Under the pieces are notes generated by a model. The model worked only from the letters and a program-made list of their open reading frames with translations. It had not been told where the DNA came from and did no database searches. From contig CM055315.2 in the NCBI GenBank assembly GCA_029255685.2, positions 45,055,705 to 45,119,704 of the forward strand: a stretch of DNA of 64,000 nucleotides. The letters run 5' to 3'. Source of the DNA: Silene conica. Its lineage: Eukaryota; Streptophyta; Magnoliopsida; Caryophyllales; Caryophyllaceae. This document shows positions 1 through 10,159 of the stretch, piece after piece; position 1 is the stretch's first letter, and each line of letters opens with the position of its first letter. The position numbers and the translations under genes are program-made.

Positions 1-423
1 ACGGCTCTCAACCAACTTCGAATCTATTTGGAAGGAGAGCCGGTTTCCCTTCCGGTTGCCCGGCCGAGGGGTCTTTCAGTCCAAACCATTTACGAAATTG
101 ACTAAAGAGTCACCCAATGCCTTGGGTGAACAATAACAAAGTCAAGGTACTATAAACATCCTTATCATCATGCATATCTGACACTGTACCAACTCAAGGC
201 AAGCAGATATAAAACAGCAAGTATAAGGTTCAGCGGTCAACTAAGACATAACCTAAATACCAAACACTCAGCAAGTATAAGGTTCAGCGGTCAACTTAAG
301 ACATAACCTAAATACCAAACATTCAGCAAGTATAAGGTTCAACGGTCAACTTAAGACATAACCTAAATACCAAACATTCAGCAAGCAAGGACTCAGAGGC
401 CAACTTAAGGCATAGACCTGCCA
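1..423 (-). mobile_element. Element A, 3' LTR, left piece
   Basis: Part of the 3' LTR of the Tekay-like element A, whose other LTR is at 21544-23749. From about 210 it holds about 55-bp modules with the core CAGCGGTCAACTTAAGACAT between arms reading GTATAAGGTT and AACCTAAATAC, then a variant with CTCAGAGGCC. The same modules occur at 8100-8300 and 21560-21700. The LTR's outer (left) end is not in the window. The stretch 59 to about 380 is present again from 7950, so element I does not sit between two simply contiguous halves. Function: LTR (promoter and polyadenylation signals) of a minus-strand element. No ORF of note. Confidence 0.75.
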
Positions 424-1284
424 ATCGCGTACCTAACAAAGATACCGTAGGCTTAACTAACAAATAAATGTAGATAAGGAAGTAGGGGTCGATCTCAGGG
501 AGACGGTAGATGCAATATGATAAGCTATGGTAAGAATTCTATCAAGGTCGGTTCGATTGATTGTTTGGTTTGATGATTAAAACGATAACAAATTGAGATG
601 TGAAACAATGATAATAAAAGATCTAGGGAAATAGGTTCACACATGTAAATTAGCAATAATTTATGTCGAATTAGGGAAACATATGATCAAAAGTTGTCTA
701 GACTTATTAGCAATTATCTCTCGATTTTATTACTAGTCTTAGAACGATTACTAGCGGGGTCTCGCACTTACTAGGTCGCCCTACAAAACATGCTTAGGCA
801 AATTCCATTCCCGGCTTTCGATCTTAGGAAAAGAACTAACAATATAACCAATAATTGTGATCAAGAATCAAAGGTTAACAATACATAACAAGCGTGTTAT
901 AGAAACAACAAATTGATAATAATAAATCCCAATTCGACAATTATCAATTACTAATCTAACATGGCTTTCCTAAACCCTAGATTCTAAGACTACTCACTCA
1001 TGATAATATATAAACTAACAAAGATTGATTTGATTAACATAAACATGATAACAATATATAAACTGGAATTAAAATGATAATATAAAAGAAAGAATAGAAA
1101 TTACCAACTTAAGGAAATAAGAACAAGAACTTGATTATTAAGAGCAAAATAATCTTCAAATAAAACCCGGAATTAAAGCATAAATGTTGATGATTGAAAA
1201 ACTAAGAACATAAAGGAAACTAGGTTTTTGTAGATTTAGGGAAATGTATGAAAAAGCATGAATAAAAAGTTCTCTAGTGATGAG

Positions 1285-1292
1285 TTTATATA
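1285..1292 (-). promoter_or_regulatory. TATA box in element I LTR
   Basis: The sense strand reads TATATAAA. It is conserved in both LTRs (7393-7400 in the 5' LTR, the copy that would drive transcription). It lies in the LTR's middle third, a reasonable place for the U3 promoter. Inferred from sequence alone. Confidence 0.5.
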
Positions 1293-1331
1293 CACAAACT
1301 TGCGAGGAAAGTGAAGAGTTGCTTAGTTGCA

Positions 1332-1515
1332 CAATCCCCGAAGATTCGTGGACCAAACAGTCCTAGGGGCGCAGCATTTGAGTCCAAGATTTGCTCAGGT
1401 ATCAAACCCCAAGATTCTGGGGTTTGAACAAGTCTCGGGGGCGCAACATTTGAGGCATATGGCTATCTCGCATCAACCCCGAGATTCTGGGGTTCGAACA
1501 ACAATCCGGGGACCT
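1332..1515 (-). repeat. Three ~70-bp units with hairpins in element I LTR
   Basis: Three imperfect units place the octamer AAGATTCT or a variant at 1341, 1411 and 1481, exactly 70 bp apart. The 5' LTR copies are at 7449, 7520 and 7590. The octamer is the loop of an inverted repeat: in unit 2, TCAAACCCC (1402-1410) pairs with GGGGTTTGA (1419-1427); in unit 3, AACCCC pairs with GGGGTT. Stems differ while the loop is kept. Confidence 0.7.
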
Positions 1516-1840
1516 TGCAATCTCTTCTTTTCTTTACTAGTTCTCACTTTCTTGGCTCAAGTACCAACCAAATTTCATTTCTTCTTCCTCGAGAATGAGT
1601 GAATCTTCCCAAAATGCCCTTACATGGCCAAAACTCGCTCCAAGTAGCCTCGTGGTGCTCGGTGAATGCCAAAATGATAGAAAAAGGTCGTAACTTGCTC
1701 CTTTTCCTACAAAATGCAACAAAACATGCAAAACACCTACAACACGGAATTAGCTCATAAAATCACCTCATAAAGTGCAAATTATCACGTAAAGATGAGC
1801 TAAAAGAGGGGTGAAAATCATATAAAAATAGGACACATCA

Positions 1841-3538
1841 AATTCCCCCAAGCTAAACCCTTGCTTGTCCCAAGCAAGCACACATTATCAAGACAAGGGT
1901 AAGGAGCACCAAATCTCATCAATTGCAAATCCCAACATAAGCTAACAAGCGTAATGAATCATAATCCCAAAACAACGTGGGCATAAGGATAATGAAAAAA
2001 CATGGATGAGATTTACATGGCGGCGTATCATGAAAGATTTTATTCAAAATTTTCGGCCCTTGCATGATCTTATTGACAATGGACTCTTGCGGCACACTCA
2101 AGCACATATTTATATGTAAAAGAAGATTTGTATGAGTGACACTCTCCTAAACTCTACTCATGAGAGTGCGCCCGTAATCTAATATGGTGATCATTCGAAG
2201 TCCACGAGTCAAAACAATCAAATGCAAGCATAAAAAGAAGAAGCCAAGGATTAGAGGAAGGCTATGGTGATTGGTAAGAAAGGGGAACATATGAATTATG
2301 GTAAGTGGAGCTAAGTCAAGCTAGCAACTAACCAATGAATGCATGGATTCTCAATCCAAATCCCAAACCCATCCCAAGTAGGAGGCTTGAAGTCAAAAGT
2401 AGCATATTGACTTCCTTTCATGACAAATCAAGTGTAAACTTCCCAAATACTTGTGATATAAAACATGGAAGCTAAATCACAAAAACCTCTTCTTCTGTTT
2501 TCTTTTCAACAACTCAATTTCATACTTTTTTTTCTCATATTTCTCAACTCTTTCAATTTTTTTCTTCTTGTATTTCAATTCTTTTTCCTTCACTTCATTT
2601 TTTTTTTCTTCTTTTTTTTCAACTTCATTTTTTTTCAACTTCTCATTTTTTTCAATTATCTTTCTTCAACTCAAGAATAAAACGAGACACGGAAATCAGT
2701 AATTCCGTCTTACCAAGCTCACAATGACACAAAAATGGACCATATATCCCAAATGAGCACCCAAACACCAATGATAAAGCTACTAACTTGACAAGGTAGG
2801 CAAGTTTAAATGTAGCTAGATAAGAGAAAATGTATATAAGGGTGAAAATGGGCAACAAAGTCATGTGAATGGCTTCAAATGCTTACAAATTATGAATGCA
2901 ATGCTCATAAGAAATGGAATAAAGACCATACTTGTGCGTTTTGATGTAACGCACACCACAAGGAGACCTACACACACCTAAGTGAGACCGGGTATAGATG
3001 CACCGGTCTAAGGAGGCTCTACCTTTCAAATTTTTGTAGGTTGCCAATGTCAAGATCAAGCCTAATAGGTCCAAAGTCCATCTCCCACCCACTATGTCAA
3101 GACATCCCCATATTTGCAAAAATCCCGTCAATAAATGTGATTCAAATAGCTATAAAGCTACAATTGGGATAAGCAAAGAGAGAAATCAAGGAGAAAAAGT
3201 GAGGGCAAGCATCACAAAATTTCATGGAAAGCACACAAATTTTCAATTTTTTTGATTTTTGAATTTTTATTTATGAAAAGAAAACTACATGCAAGCTAAA
3301 TTAACATGCTCTAACAAGATGCAAATCCCTCCCCCAAGCTAAACATCACATTGTCCCTAATGTGCTGAACAAGGAACAACCATCAAACCGTAGAAACGGT
3401 TCTCACACATAATCCAGCAAGACCAAATGTTTAATCGGGAAAGGGGATAACAACGAAAATGCAAGGAAAATAAGGATGCTTACTAAACTATCTAGTCTCC
3501 CCCAAGCTAGTATGTACAAGGGGATGAGTGATAGAAAA
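1841..3538 (-). other. Element I PPT and 3' untranslated region
   Basis: No coding sequence seen. Immediately right of the 3' LTR the minus strand reads as a polypurine tract (plus AATTCCCCCAAGCTAAACC). Close copies of this tract recur at about 3330 and 3500. A T-rich stretch at 2497-2690 (A-rich in the transcript) matches similar tracts in F and H. The block at 2081-2110 (GGACTCTTGCGGCACACTCA) is conserved in H and F. This is the usual 3' UTR position for an Athila-type element. Confidence 0.7.
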
Positions 3539-3997
3539 TCACTCGCAAGCGGCATAGTAATCGTCAGCACCACCATCAACATCGCGGGTTACCCCGTCAT
3601 CAGCTCCACCGCCTTCTTGGACACCAGAAGTACCTGCAAAAACATCACTAGGAGCACCAAACCCGTCCATGGGCCAAGTAAAAAATGAAGGGTGCGGGCC
3701 TTCGGGCCGAATAATTCCCTTACAAGCAAAGTAAGAATAAATAGGCGCTAAGGCCAAACGTGTGTCAGTCATCATTGTTGTGAGGTCACGCCGCATCCCA
3801 CTCATCATTTCCCTCATCTCCTCCTCAAAAGATTCCAACAACAAGAGTGCCTCCAAAGGATCTTTAATTAAAGATCGAGGCAATGAGTCATCCATTATAA
3901 CATCAATAGCATCTATGACTTCTATGGAATAACATGACTCTTCTAGCATTGGACTTTTCATGGCATTGTTCAAACTATAGGTGACCCGTCTCATCAC
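3539..3997 (-). pseudogene. Post-protease linker joined to a tail like H's third ORF
   Basis: A 152-residue reading frame. Its first half is the acidic linker that follows protease in Athila polyproteins (the DPLEALLLLESF segment, compare [12 protein letters not shown] in H). The second half resembles the C-terminal part of the H third ORF at 55457-56887: both have a short tyrosine-rich block, a PEGPHPSFF/TGQWTHPSWY-like block, then a Gly/Asp/Glu-rich tail. In H these two regions are separated by RT, RNase H, IN and most of the third ORF. Here they are continuous, as expected from a large internal deletion. The frame is shifted relative to the upstream gag-protease frame near 3990. Confidence 0.6.
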
Positions 3998-6387
3998 CTA
4001 TTTCCAAAGTTATTTTACCATTCTTGACATCAATGACCGCACCTGCGGTATGCAAAAACGGTCTTCCCAAAATGATTGGGATTTGTGAATCTTCGGCAAC
4101 GTCAAGAACAATAAAATCAACTGGAATAAAAAATTTTCCAACTTTAACGGGCACATCCTCCAAAATACCCAAAGGGCGTTTTATAGAACGGTCCGCCATT
4201 TTCAAGGTGACACTAGTACATTTCAAAACACCCATGTTCAACTTTTCACAAATAGTGTAAGGCATCACACTCACACTAGCACCTAAGTCACATAAAGCTT
4301 TATCAATGGTGTAGGTGCCAATGGTGCATGGAATGGAAACGCTACCTGGGTCCTTTAACTTAGGAGGGGACTTGTTTTGCAAAAGAGCACTACACTCGGC
4401 GGTGAATGCTATAGTTTCAACATCATCAATAGTCCTCTTCTTAGTTAAAATGTCTTTCATGAACTTTGTATAAGAAGGGATTTGGGTAATTAATTCGGTA
4501 AAAGGAACGGTTACCTGTAGGTTTTTCACCACTTCCATGAACTTACCAAACTGAGTTTCCTTGTGAGCCTTTCTTAATCTATGTGGGAAAGGCACTTGAA
4601 CCTTTTCCGGAACTTTGACCGGAGCATCAACCTTTGGAGGAGTATCCTCCACATCTTCTACCACAATCGGCTCCTCAACTTTATTTGAAACATATCCCTC
4701 CTTTCTTGATTCATCAACCTTGTTGCTATCATCAACATCATCACTTTTCTCACCAAGTACCCCATCATCAACATTTGGCATTGGGGGTTCATCATAAGTG
4801 GTACCACTCCTCAATGTGATGACATTTATGGTGTCATGAGGTTGTGCACCTTGAGGTGGCAATTGGCCTTGTTGTCTTTGAGCATTGGAAGTGGCGAGTT
4901 GAGCAATTTGGGTTTCAAGCATTTTGATGGTTGCATCCCTAGATTGGTCACTCTTTTGTATGTGGGTGGCCATGTTCTTTTGTGTCTCAACCACTTGTGT
5001 CATCAAAGCCTCTAGCTTGCTCATTTGTTGATTATTTTGTTGGGAATTTGATGATTGACCTTGAACTTGTTGATTTTGAAAAGGTTGTTGAAATCCTTGC
5101 TGAAAGTTTTGTTGGAAATTTTGTTGGGAATTTTGTTGGGGTCTGTGAATTTGGTGTTGTAAACCAGGTGGTGGGACTTGAGCTTGCCTTTGTTTTTGTG
5201 GGACATGTTGGTTTTGATGTTGTGGATTTAGCACAATGGTGCTTTTGTAAGACAAGTTTGGGTGAAACTTTGTAGCTTCATTGTAGGTGTTGGAGTAAGG
5301 ATTGAAGTTTTGTTTGAAACTTTGATAAGCATTCACTTGCTCAACCGTATTCCTACATTCTTGTGCAACATGCCCCGCTCCACCACATGCGTCACACACC
5401 ACAATTTGGCTAGTAGCATTGACTTGTTCATAAGTTTGTGATGAATTTGATCCCCGATTATCAACTTGTTGTTGGAGGAGAGCTATTTGAGCTTTCAAAA
5501 GAGACACGTTTGGGTCCTTCCTTTGCCTTGAATGGGATGTTGCGAGTGTTGGCGTATTGTGAGTCATGCACCGCCATGGATTCAATGGTAACATGAGCAA
5601 GTTCCGTATCAATTTGGTCGAATCTCCCATTGTTAGCGGAGTCCAAAACTCGGCGTGATTCGGCACAACAACCATTGTAGAATGTGATTGCAAGAAACCA
5701 AGGATCCAACCCATGATGAGGACATTAGCTTTGTAACTCTTTATATCTCTCCCATGCTTCAAACAAGCTTTCATTACCATTTTGACGGAACCCCGTGATT
5801 TGGCTTCTCAATTGTTGGGTCTTTTCCGGTGGAAAATATTTTTGATAAAATGCGAGAGCCAATGATTCCCAGTTGGTGATCCCCAAAGCGGTCCTATCAA
5901 GGCTATTAATCCATAACTTGGCATTGTCTCTCAATGAAACCGGGAAGAGTATCTCCCTTATCTGCTCTTGTGTCACACCCGTTTGCCTAATCATCGAGCA
6001 ATAATCACAAAAATTTGTGATGTGCAAATTAGGATCTTCCAATGGACCTCCACCGAATTGCTTTCTCTCAACAAGGCTAATAAAGGCCGGCTTGATCTCA
6101 AAATTTGCCGCGTCAATTTGGGCAGTGGCAATACCCCTAGGAAGCATAGCCGCGGTGGGCTTAGAATGATCCGATAAACGAACCATCTTCCTTATTGGTT
6201 GTGAATTGGAAACCTCTCTTTCCTCAAGTATTTGAAGGTCTTCTAAATAAGATTTTCTCGAACTTTCAAGTTGTGCAAGAGTTGCAGCTTCAGAAATTTC
6301 CTTCAAGAAATGTTGTCGTCTACGCAAGGTTTTCTCGGGCTCGGGATCAACCGAAAGTAGTTCACCAATCCGTGAGGACCTGGGCAT
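3975..6387 (-). pseudogene. gag: Element I gag-protease, frameshifted
   Basis: Capsid-type gag of Ty3/gypsy elements: the retrotransposon gag domain lies at about 5725-6200 (ILFPVSLRDNAKLWINSL region). It is followed by a long Gln-rich stretch (4990-5200) and a CCHC zinc knuckle, CDACGGAGHVAQEC, at about 5354-5397. The aspartic protease active site DLGAS is at about 4275-4291, with the downstream [12 protein letters not shown] block at about 4050-4085. The frame changes near 5720 and again near 5530, and once more near 3990, so it cannot be read through. I place the start at the Met ending at 6387, about 110 bp downstream of the PBS. No RT follows protease. Confidence 0.8.
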
Positions 6388-6498
6388 AAGACAACAATCT
6401 AGAGAGAATTGTAAGTAACGGTCTCAAGGAACAAGTATTCCTTAAGACAAGGAAAAACAAGATAAAATTCAACTAATCACAAAGCAAGAAAACCGTGC

Positions 6499-6516
6499 TC
6501 CCCGGCAACGGCGCGA
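6499..6516 (-). other. Element I primer binding site (tRNA-Asp type)
   Basis: The plus strand reads tccccggcaacggcgcga, matching the 3' end of plant tRNA-Asp except at the penultimate base (the other copies in this window read gcgcca). It lies 5 bp from the 5' LTR. Confidence 0.8.
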
Positions 6517-6521
6517 AAATT

Positions 6522-7949
6522 TGATAGGCTTATCGCGTACCTAACAAAGATACCGTAGGCTTAACTAACAAATAAATGTAGATAAGGAAGTAGGGGTCGA
6601 TCTCAGGGAGACGGTAGATGCAATATGACAAGCTATGGTTAGAATTCTATCAAGGTCGGTTCGATTGATTGTTTGGTTTGATGATTAAAACGATAACAAA
6701 TTGAGATGTGAAACAATGATAACAAAAGATCTAGGGAAATAGGTTCACACATGTAAATTAGCAATAATTGATGTCGAATTGGGGAAACATATGATCAAAA
6801 GTTGTCTAGACTTATTAGCAATAATCTCTCGATTTTATTACTAGTCTTAGAACGATTACTAGAGGGCTCTCGCACTTACTAGGTCGCCCTACAAAACATG
6901 TTTAGGCAAATTCCATTCCCGGCTTTCGATCTTAGGAAAAGAATTAACAAGATAAACAATAATTGTGATCAAGAATCAAAGGTTAAGAATACATAACAAG
7001 CATGTTATAGAAACAACAAATTGATAATAATAAATCCCAATTCAACAATTATCAATTACTAATCTAACATGGCTTTCCTAAACCCTAGATTCTAAGACTA
7101 CTCACTCATGATAATATATAAACTAAAAAAGATTGATTTGATTAACATAAACATGATAACAATATATAAACTGGAATTAAAATGATAATATAAAAGAAAG
7201 AATAGAAATTACCAACTTAAGGAAATAAGAAAAAGAACTTGATTATTAAGAGCAAAATAATCTTCAAATAAAACCCGGAATGAAAGCATAAATGTTGATG
7301 ATTGAAAAACTAAGAACACAAAGGAAACTAGGTTTTTGTAGATTTAGGGAAATGTATGAAAAAGCATGAATAAAAAGTTCTCTAGTGATGAGTTTATATA
7401 CACAAACTTGCGAGGAAAGTGAAGAGTTGCTCAGTTGCACAATCCCCGAAGATCCGGGGACCAAACAGTCCTAGGGGGCGCAACATTTGAGTCCAAGAAT
7501 TGCTCAGGTATCAAACCCCAAGATTCTGGGGTTTGAACAAGTCTCGGGGGCGCAACATTTGAGGCATATGGCTATCTCGCATCAACCCCGAGATTCTGGG
7601 GTTCGAACAGCAATCCGGGGACCTTGCAATCTCTTCTTTTCTTTACTAGTTCTCACTTTCTTGGCTCAAGTACCAACCAAATTTCATTTCTTCTTCCTCG
7701 GGAATGAGTGAATCTTCCCAAAATGCCCTTACATGGCCAAAACTCGCTCCAAGTAGCCTCGTGGTGCTCGGTGAATGCCAAAATGATAGAAAAAGGTCGT
7801 AACTTGCTCCTTTTCCTACACAATGCAACAAAACATGCAAAACACCTACAACACCGAATTAGCTCATAAAATCACCTCATAAAGTGCAAATTATCACGTA
7901 AAGATGAGCTAAAAGAGGGGTGAAAATCATATAAAAATAGGACACATCA
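6522..7949 (-). repeat. Element I 5' LTR
   Basis: 1428 bp with ends TGATAGGC and ACACATCA, a complete copy of the LTR at 424-1840. It carries the TATA box at 7393-7400 and the three hairpin units at 7443-7625. Confidence 0.88.
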
Positions 7950-8324
7950 CCCGGCCGAGGGGTCTTTCAGTCGAAACCATTTACGAAATTGACTAAAGAG
8001 TCACCCAATGCCTTGGGTGAACAATAACAAAGTCAAGGTACTATAAACATCCTTATCATCATGCGTATCTGACACTGTACCAACTCAAGGCAAGCAGATA
8101 TAAAACAGCAAGTATAAGGTTCAGCGGTCAACTAAGACATAACCTAAATACCAAACATTCACCAAGTATAAGGTTCAGCGGTCAACTTAAGACATAACCT
8201 AAAAACCAAACATTCAGCAAGTATAAGGTTCAGCGGTCAACTTAAGACATAACCTAAATACCAAACATTCAGCAAGTATAAGGTTCAGCGGCCAACATAA
8301 GGCATGTTCCAACGCGATCACAAT

Positions 8325-8485
8325 CAAACATGTCTGGGCTCAGAGAACAGCTTAAGGCATATCCCAGACACGACAACCATACACATATAGGGCTTAGAGG
8401 CCAACTTAAGGCATATCCCCATATATGACAACAAGCTCACGTATTAAGCTCAGAGGCCAGCTTAAGGCATACCTTAATACGCATC
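8325..8485 (-). repeat. Stem-loop modules with conserved core and varying arms (A LTR)
   Basis: Each module is arm, core (CTCAGAGGCCAGCTTAAGGC and close variants), complementary arm. TGTCTGGG (8331-8338) pairs with CCCAGACA (8363-8370). CGTATTAAG (8440-8448) pairs with CTTAATACG (8473-8481). Between them ACATATAGGG faces CCCATATATG. Arms differ between modules but remain complementary within each. The 5' LTR has the same at 21979-22129. Confidence 0.8.
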
Positions 8486-8759
8486 ATTACAATATCATCC
8501 AAATATAGAAACTAATCTATAGATCTACTTTCTTATACTTTTAATCAACACTTAATTGATCCCGGGAACTAAGTTGAGGGAGAGCCGGTTTCCCTTTCGG
8601 TTACCCGACCGGGGGCGGTCTCTATCCTCTCTCCATTCCCGAACCCAATATAGTGTCGCCCATCTTCCGGGGACCTCAAACACTCATATAAGGTACACGG
8701 ATCGAATCTCAAACAAAACCGATAAGCCGTTTGAAAGTTGTAAACAAAACAATGAGAAC

Positions 8760-9142
8760 AGGGGCTCTCAGCCGGTCCGGGACAGTCTGCCGGTCGGCCG
8801 CTGGGAGTCCCTTCCGTTAAGCCTTTAGAAATCTGAGAACAATGAGAAGAGGCTCTTAGCCGGTGGACCGTCCGCCGGCCAGCCGGCTGGGAGTCCCTTC
8901 CCATAAGCCATTATTGAAAAATTCAGAACATCAAAGAGAGAATCTCAGCCGGTGGACTGGTTGCCGGTCTGCCGGCTGGGAGTCCTTTCCCAAGCCTTTG
9001 CAAAATTTCACCAAATCCTAAGAGGGATTCTGAGCCGGTCGACAGGCAGCCGACCTACCGGCTCAGAACCCTTTCCCTATATTTCAGAACATTCAAAGAA
9101 CACACCCCGACTCTGAGCCGGTCAGCCTACCGGCTCAGAGTC
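8760..9142 (-). repeat. GC-rich hairpin series in A LTR
   Basis: Five units about 85-90 bp apart, each with an inverted repeat built on (T)CTCAGCCGGT or CTGAGCCGGT. The last is GACTCTGAGCCGGT (9109-9122) with ACCGGCTCAGAGTC (9129-9142), a perfect 14-bp stem with a 6-base loop. The 5' LTR version (22754-22766 with 22790-22802) has the same arms but a longer loop, so the loop has changed length while the stem stayed intact. Confidence 0.75.
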
Positions 9143-10092
9143 ACCTGTACGCAAAATCGCAATTATCTGCAATACACAAAACTCCTCAAATCGATTCGAT
9201 ACTTCTAAAATCGCAACATACAAAGGTTACCCAGCATATATAATCATCATATACATCAAATACAAGCATCAAATCCCACAAATAAGTCTCAACAAAACTA
9301 TTCTTTGTATTCGTCTTAAGCACATGATTTCTGAAATTTAACAACAAGGCATATATATAACACAAACAAGGCATGTGAGAGTCTTCCTTAAGGAATCCTA
9401 ACATGATACTAAGTCCCATTAACAACCACCACATGAAAAATCAGAAACTTAAACCATCTTAAACAAGAAAAGTGCTAATATCACAAATAAGGCCGAGTTT
9501 CTCTTAATTGTCACCTTAAAAGCGATCTTGATCAAAGCTCCTCCTCGATAACGTAGCTATCCACACCAGGGTCGTCTAAGCCTTCACCTACAACAAGAAA
9601 AACGGATTTTAGGGACTAAAAGACGGATTCTACAAAAACAGTCACTTTTTCGAGTGAAAGGGATCGGAAATTGGAAGTGATAGATGACTTGCAAATTTCA
9701 TGAGGATTCCAGAAATGTATAAATTACCTTGATTCGGAAATCGGATGATGACTGAAATTGGGTTAAGAGATGGAAGGTTTTAGGAGGAAATGAGAAATGA
9801 AGATGACAGTGTTCTTATTTTTTTTGGGAATTGCTTATGTCGACATTCATAAGGGTTTTGGGGGTTTATATTGTCCTTTCCCGTTTAAATGAAAACGGGT
9901 TTGGAAATGAACGGGTTTCATGATACGGACTTAAGTTTGCCAAGTTGTATTCGTCTTAAGGACTTAAGGTTCTTAAGACGGATCTTACAACTTATTTAAA
10001 ATACTTTCTTAATAATCATTAAAATATTATTTTATTACTTAAAATAATTAAAAACCCTTAAAATATATTTTACGAAAATACGGGATGTTACA

Positions 10093-10159
10093 ATCACCCC
10101 AACTTCAAAAATTTTCGTCCTCGAAATTCGAACGAAGATAAATTCTAGATAACTATACC
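10093..10159 (-). other. Element A polypurine tract and short 3' end
   Basis: Next to the LTR end the plus strand reads atcaccccaacttcaaaaa, then ttttcgtcctcgaaattcg. The same arrangement (atcaccccacctttt.. ttcgtcctcgaaac) borders element B's 3' LTR at 15225. This is the PPT position for a minus-strand element. Confidence 0.65.

Larger units (their letters stand above)
424..1840 (-). repeat. Element I 3' LTR
   Basis: Aligns with 6532-7949 over its full length. The terminal TGATAGGCTT seen at 6522-6531 is missing here. The right end is ACACATCA, followed by the polypurine tract. A TATA box lies on the minus strand (plus-strand tttatata, 1285-1292), with the same sequence at 7393-7400 in the other LTR. 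Confidence 0.85.
424..7949 (-). mobile_element. Element I: Athila-like LTR retrotransposon lacking RT and IN
   Basis: A minus-strand Ty3/gypsy element of about 7.5 kb. Two LTRs (424-1840 and 6522-7949) differ by roughly 2% by eye. The PBS matches the 3' end of tRNA-Asp, as in Athila-type elements. Inside are a broken gag-protease region (3975-6387) and a short tail resembling the C-terminus of element H's third ORF (3539-3997). There is no reverse transcriptase, RNase H or integrase, so it is non-autonomous. LTR ends read TGATAGGC..ACACATCA. The left LTR lacks the first 10 bp, replaced by flank sequence ending GACCTGCCA. No clean TSD is seen. Confidence 0.85.
7950..10092 (-). mobile_element. 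Element A, 3' LTR, right piece
   Basis: Begins with the same sequence as position 59 and runs to the LTR terminus ACGGGATGTTACA at 10092. It is collinear with 21544-23749 apart from loss of several middle modules. It contains four ~55-bp modules (8108-8300), then modules with the CTCAGAGGCC core (8325-8485), then GC-rich hairpins with AGCCGG arms (8760-9142), then a unique AT-rich end. It is the minus-strand 3' LTR, since the PPT lies directly to its right. Confidence 0.82.

Noticed and set aside
6499-6516. tRNA-Asp-like sequence, also at 25111, 38466, 48989 and 63451
   Set aside because: Only the last 18 bases of the tRNA are matched, always 5 bp from an LTR. These are primer binding sites, not tRNA genes.
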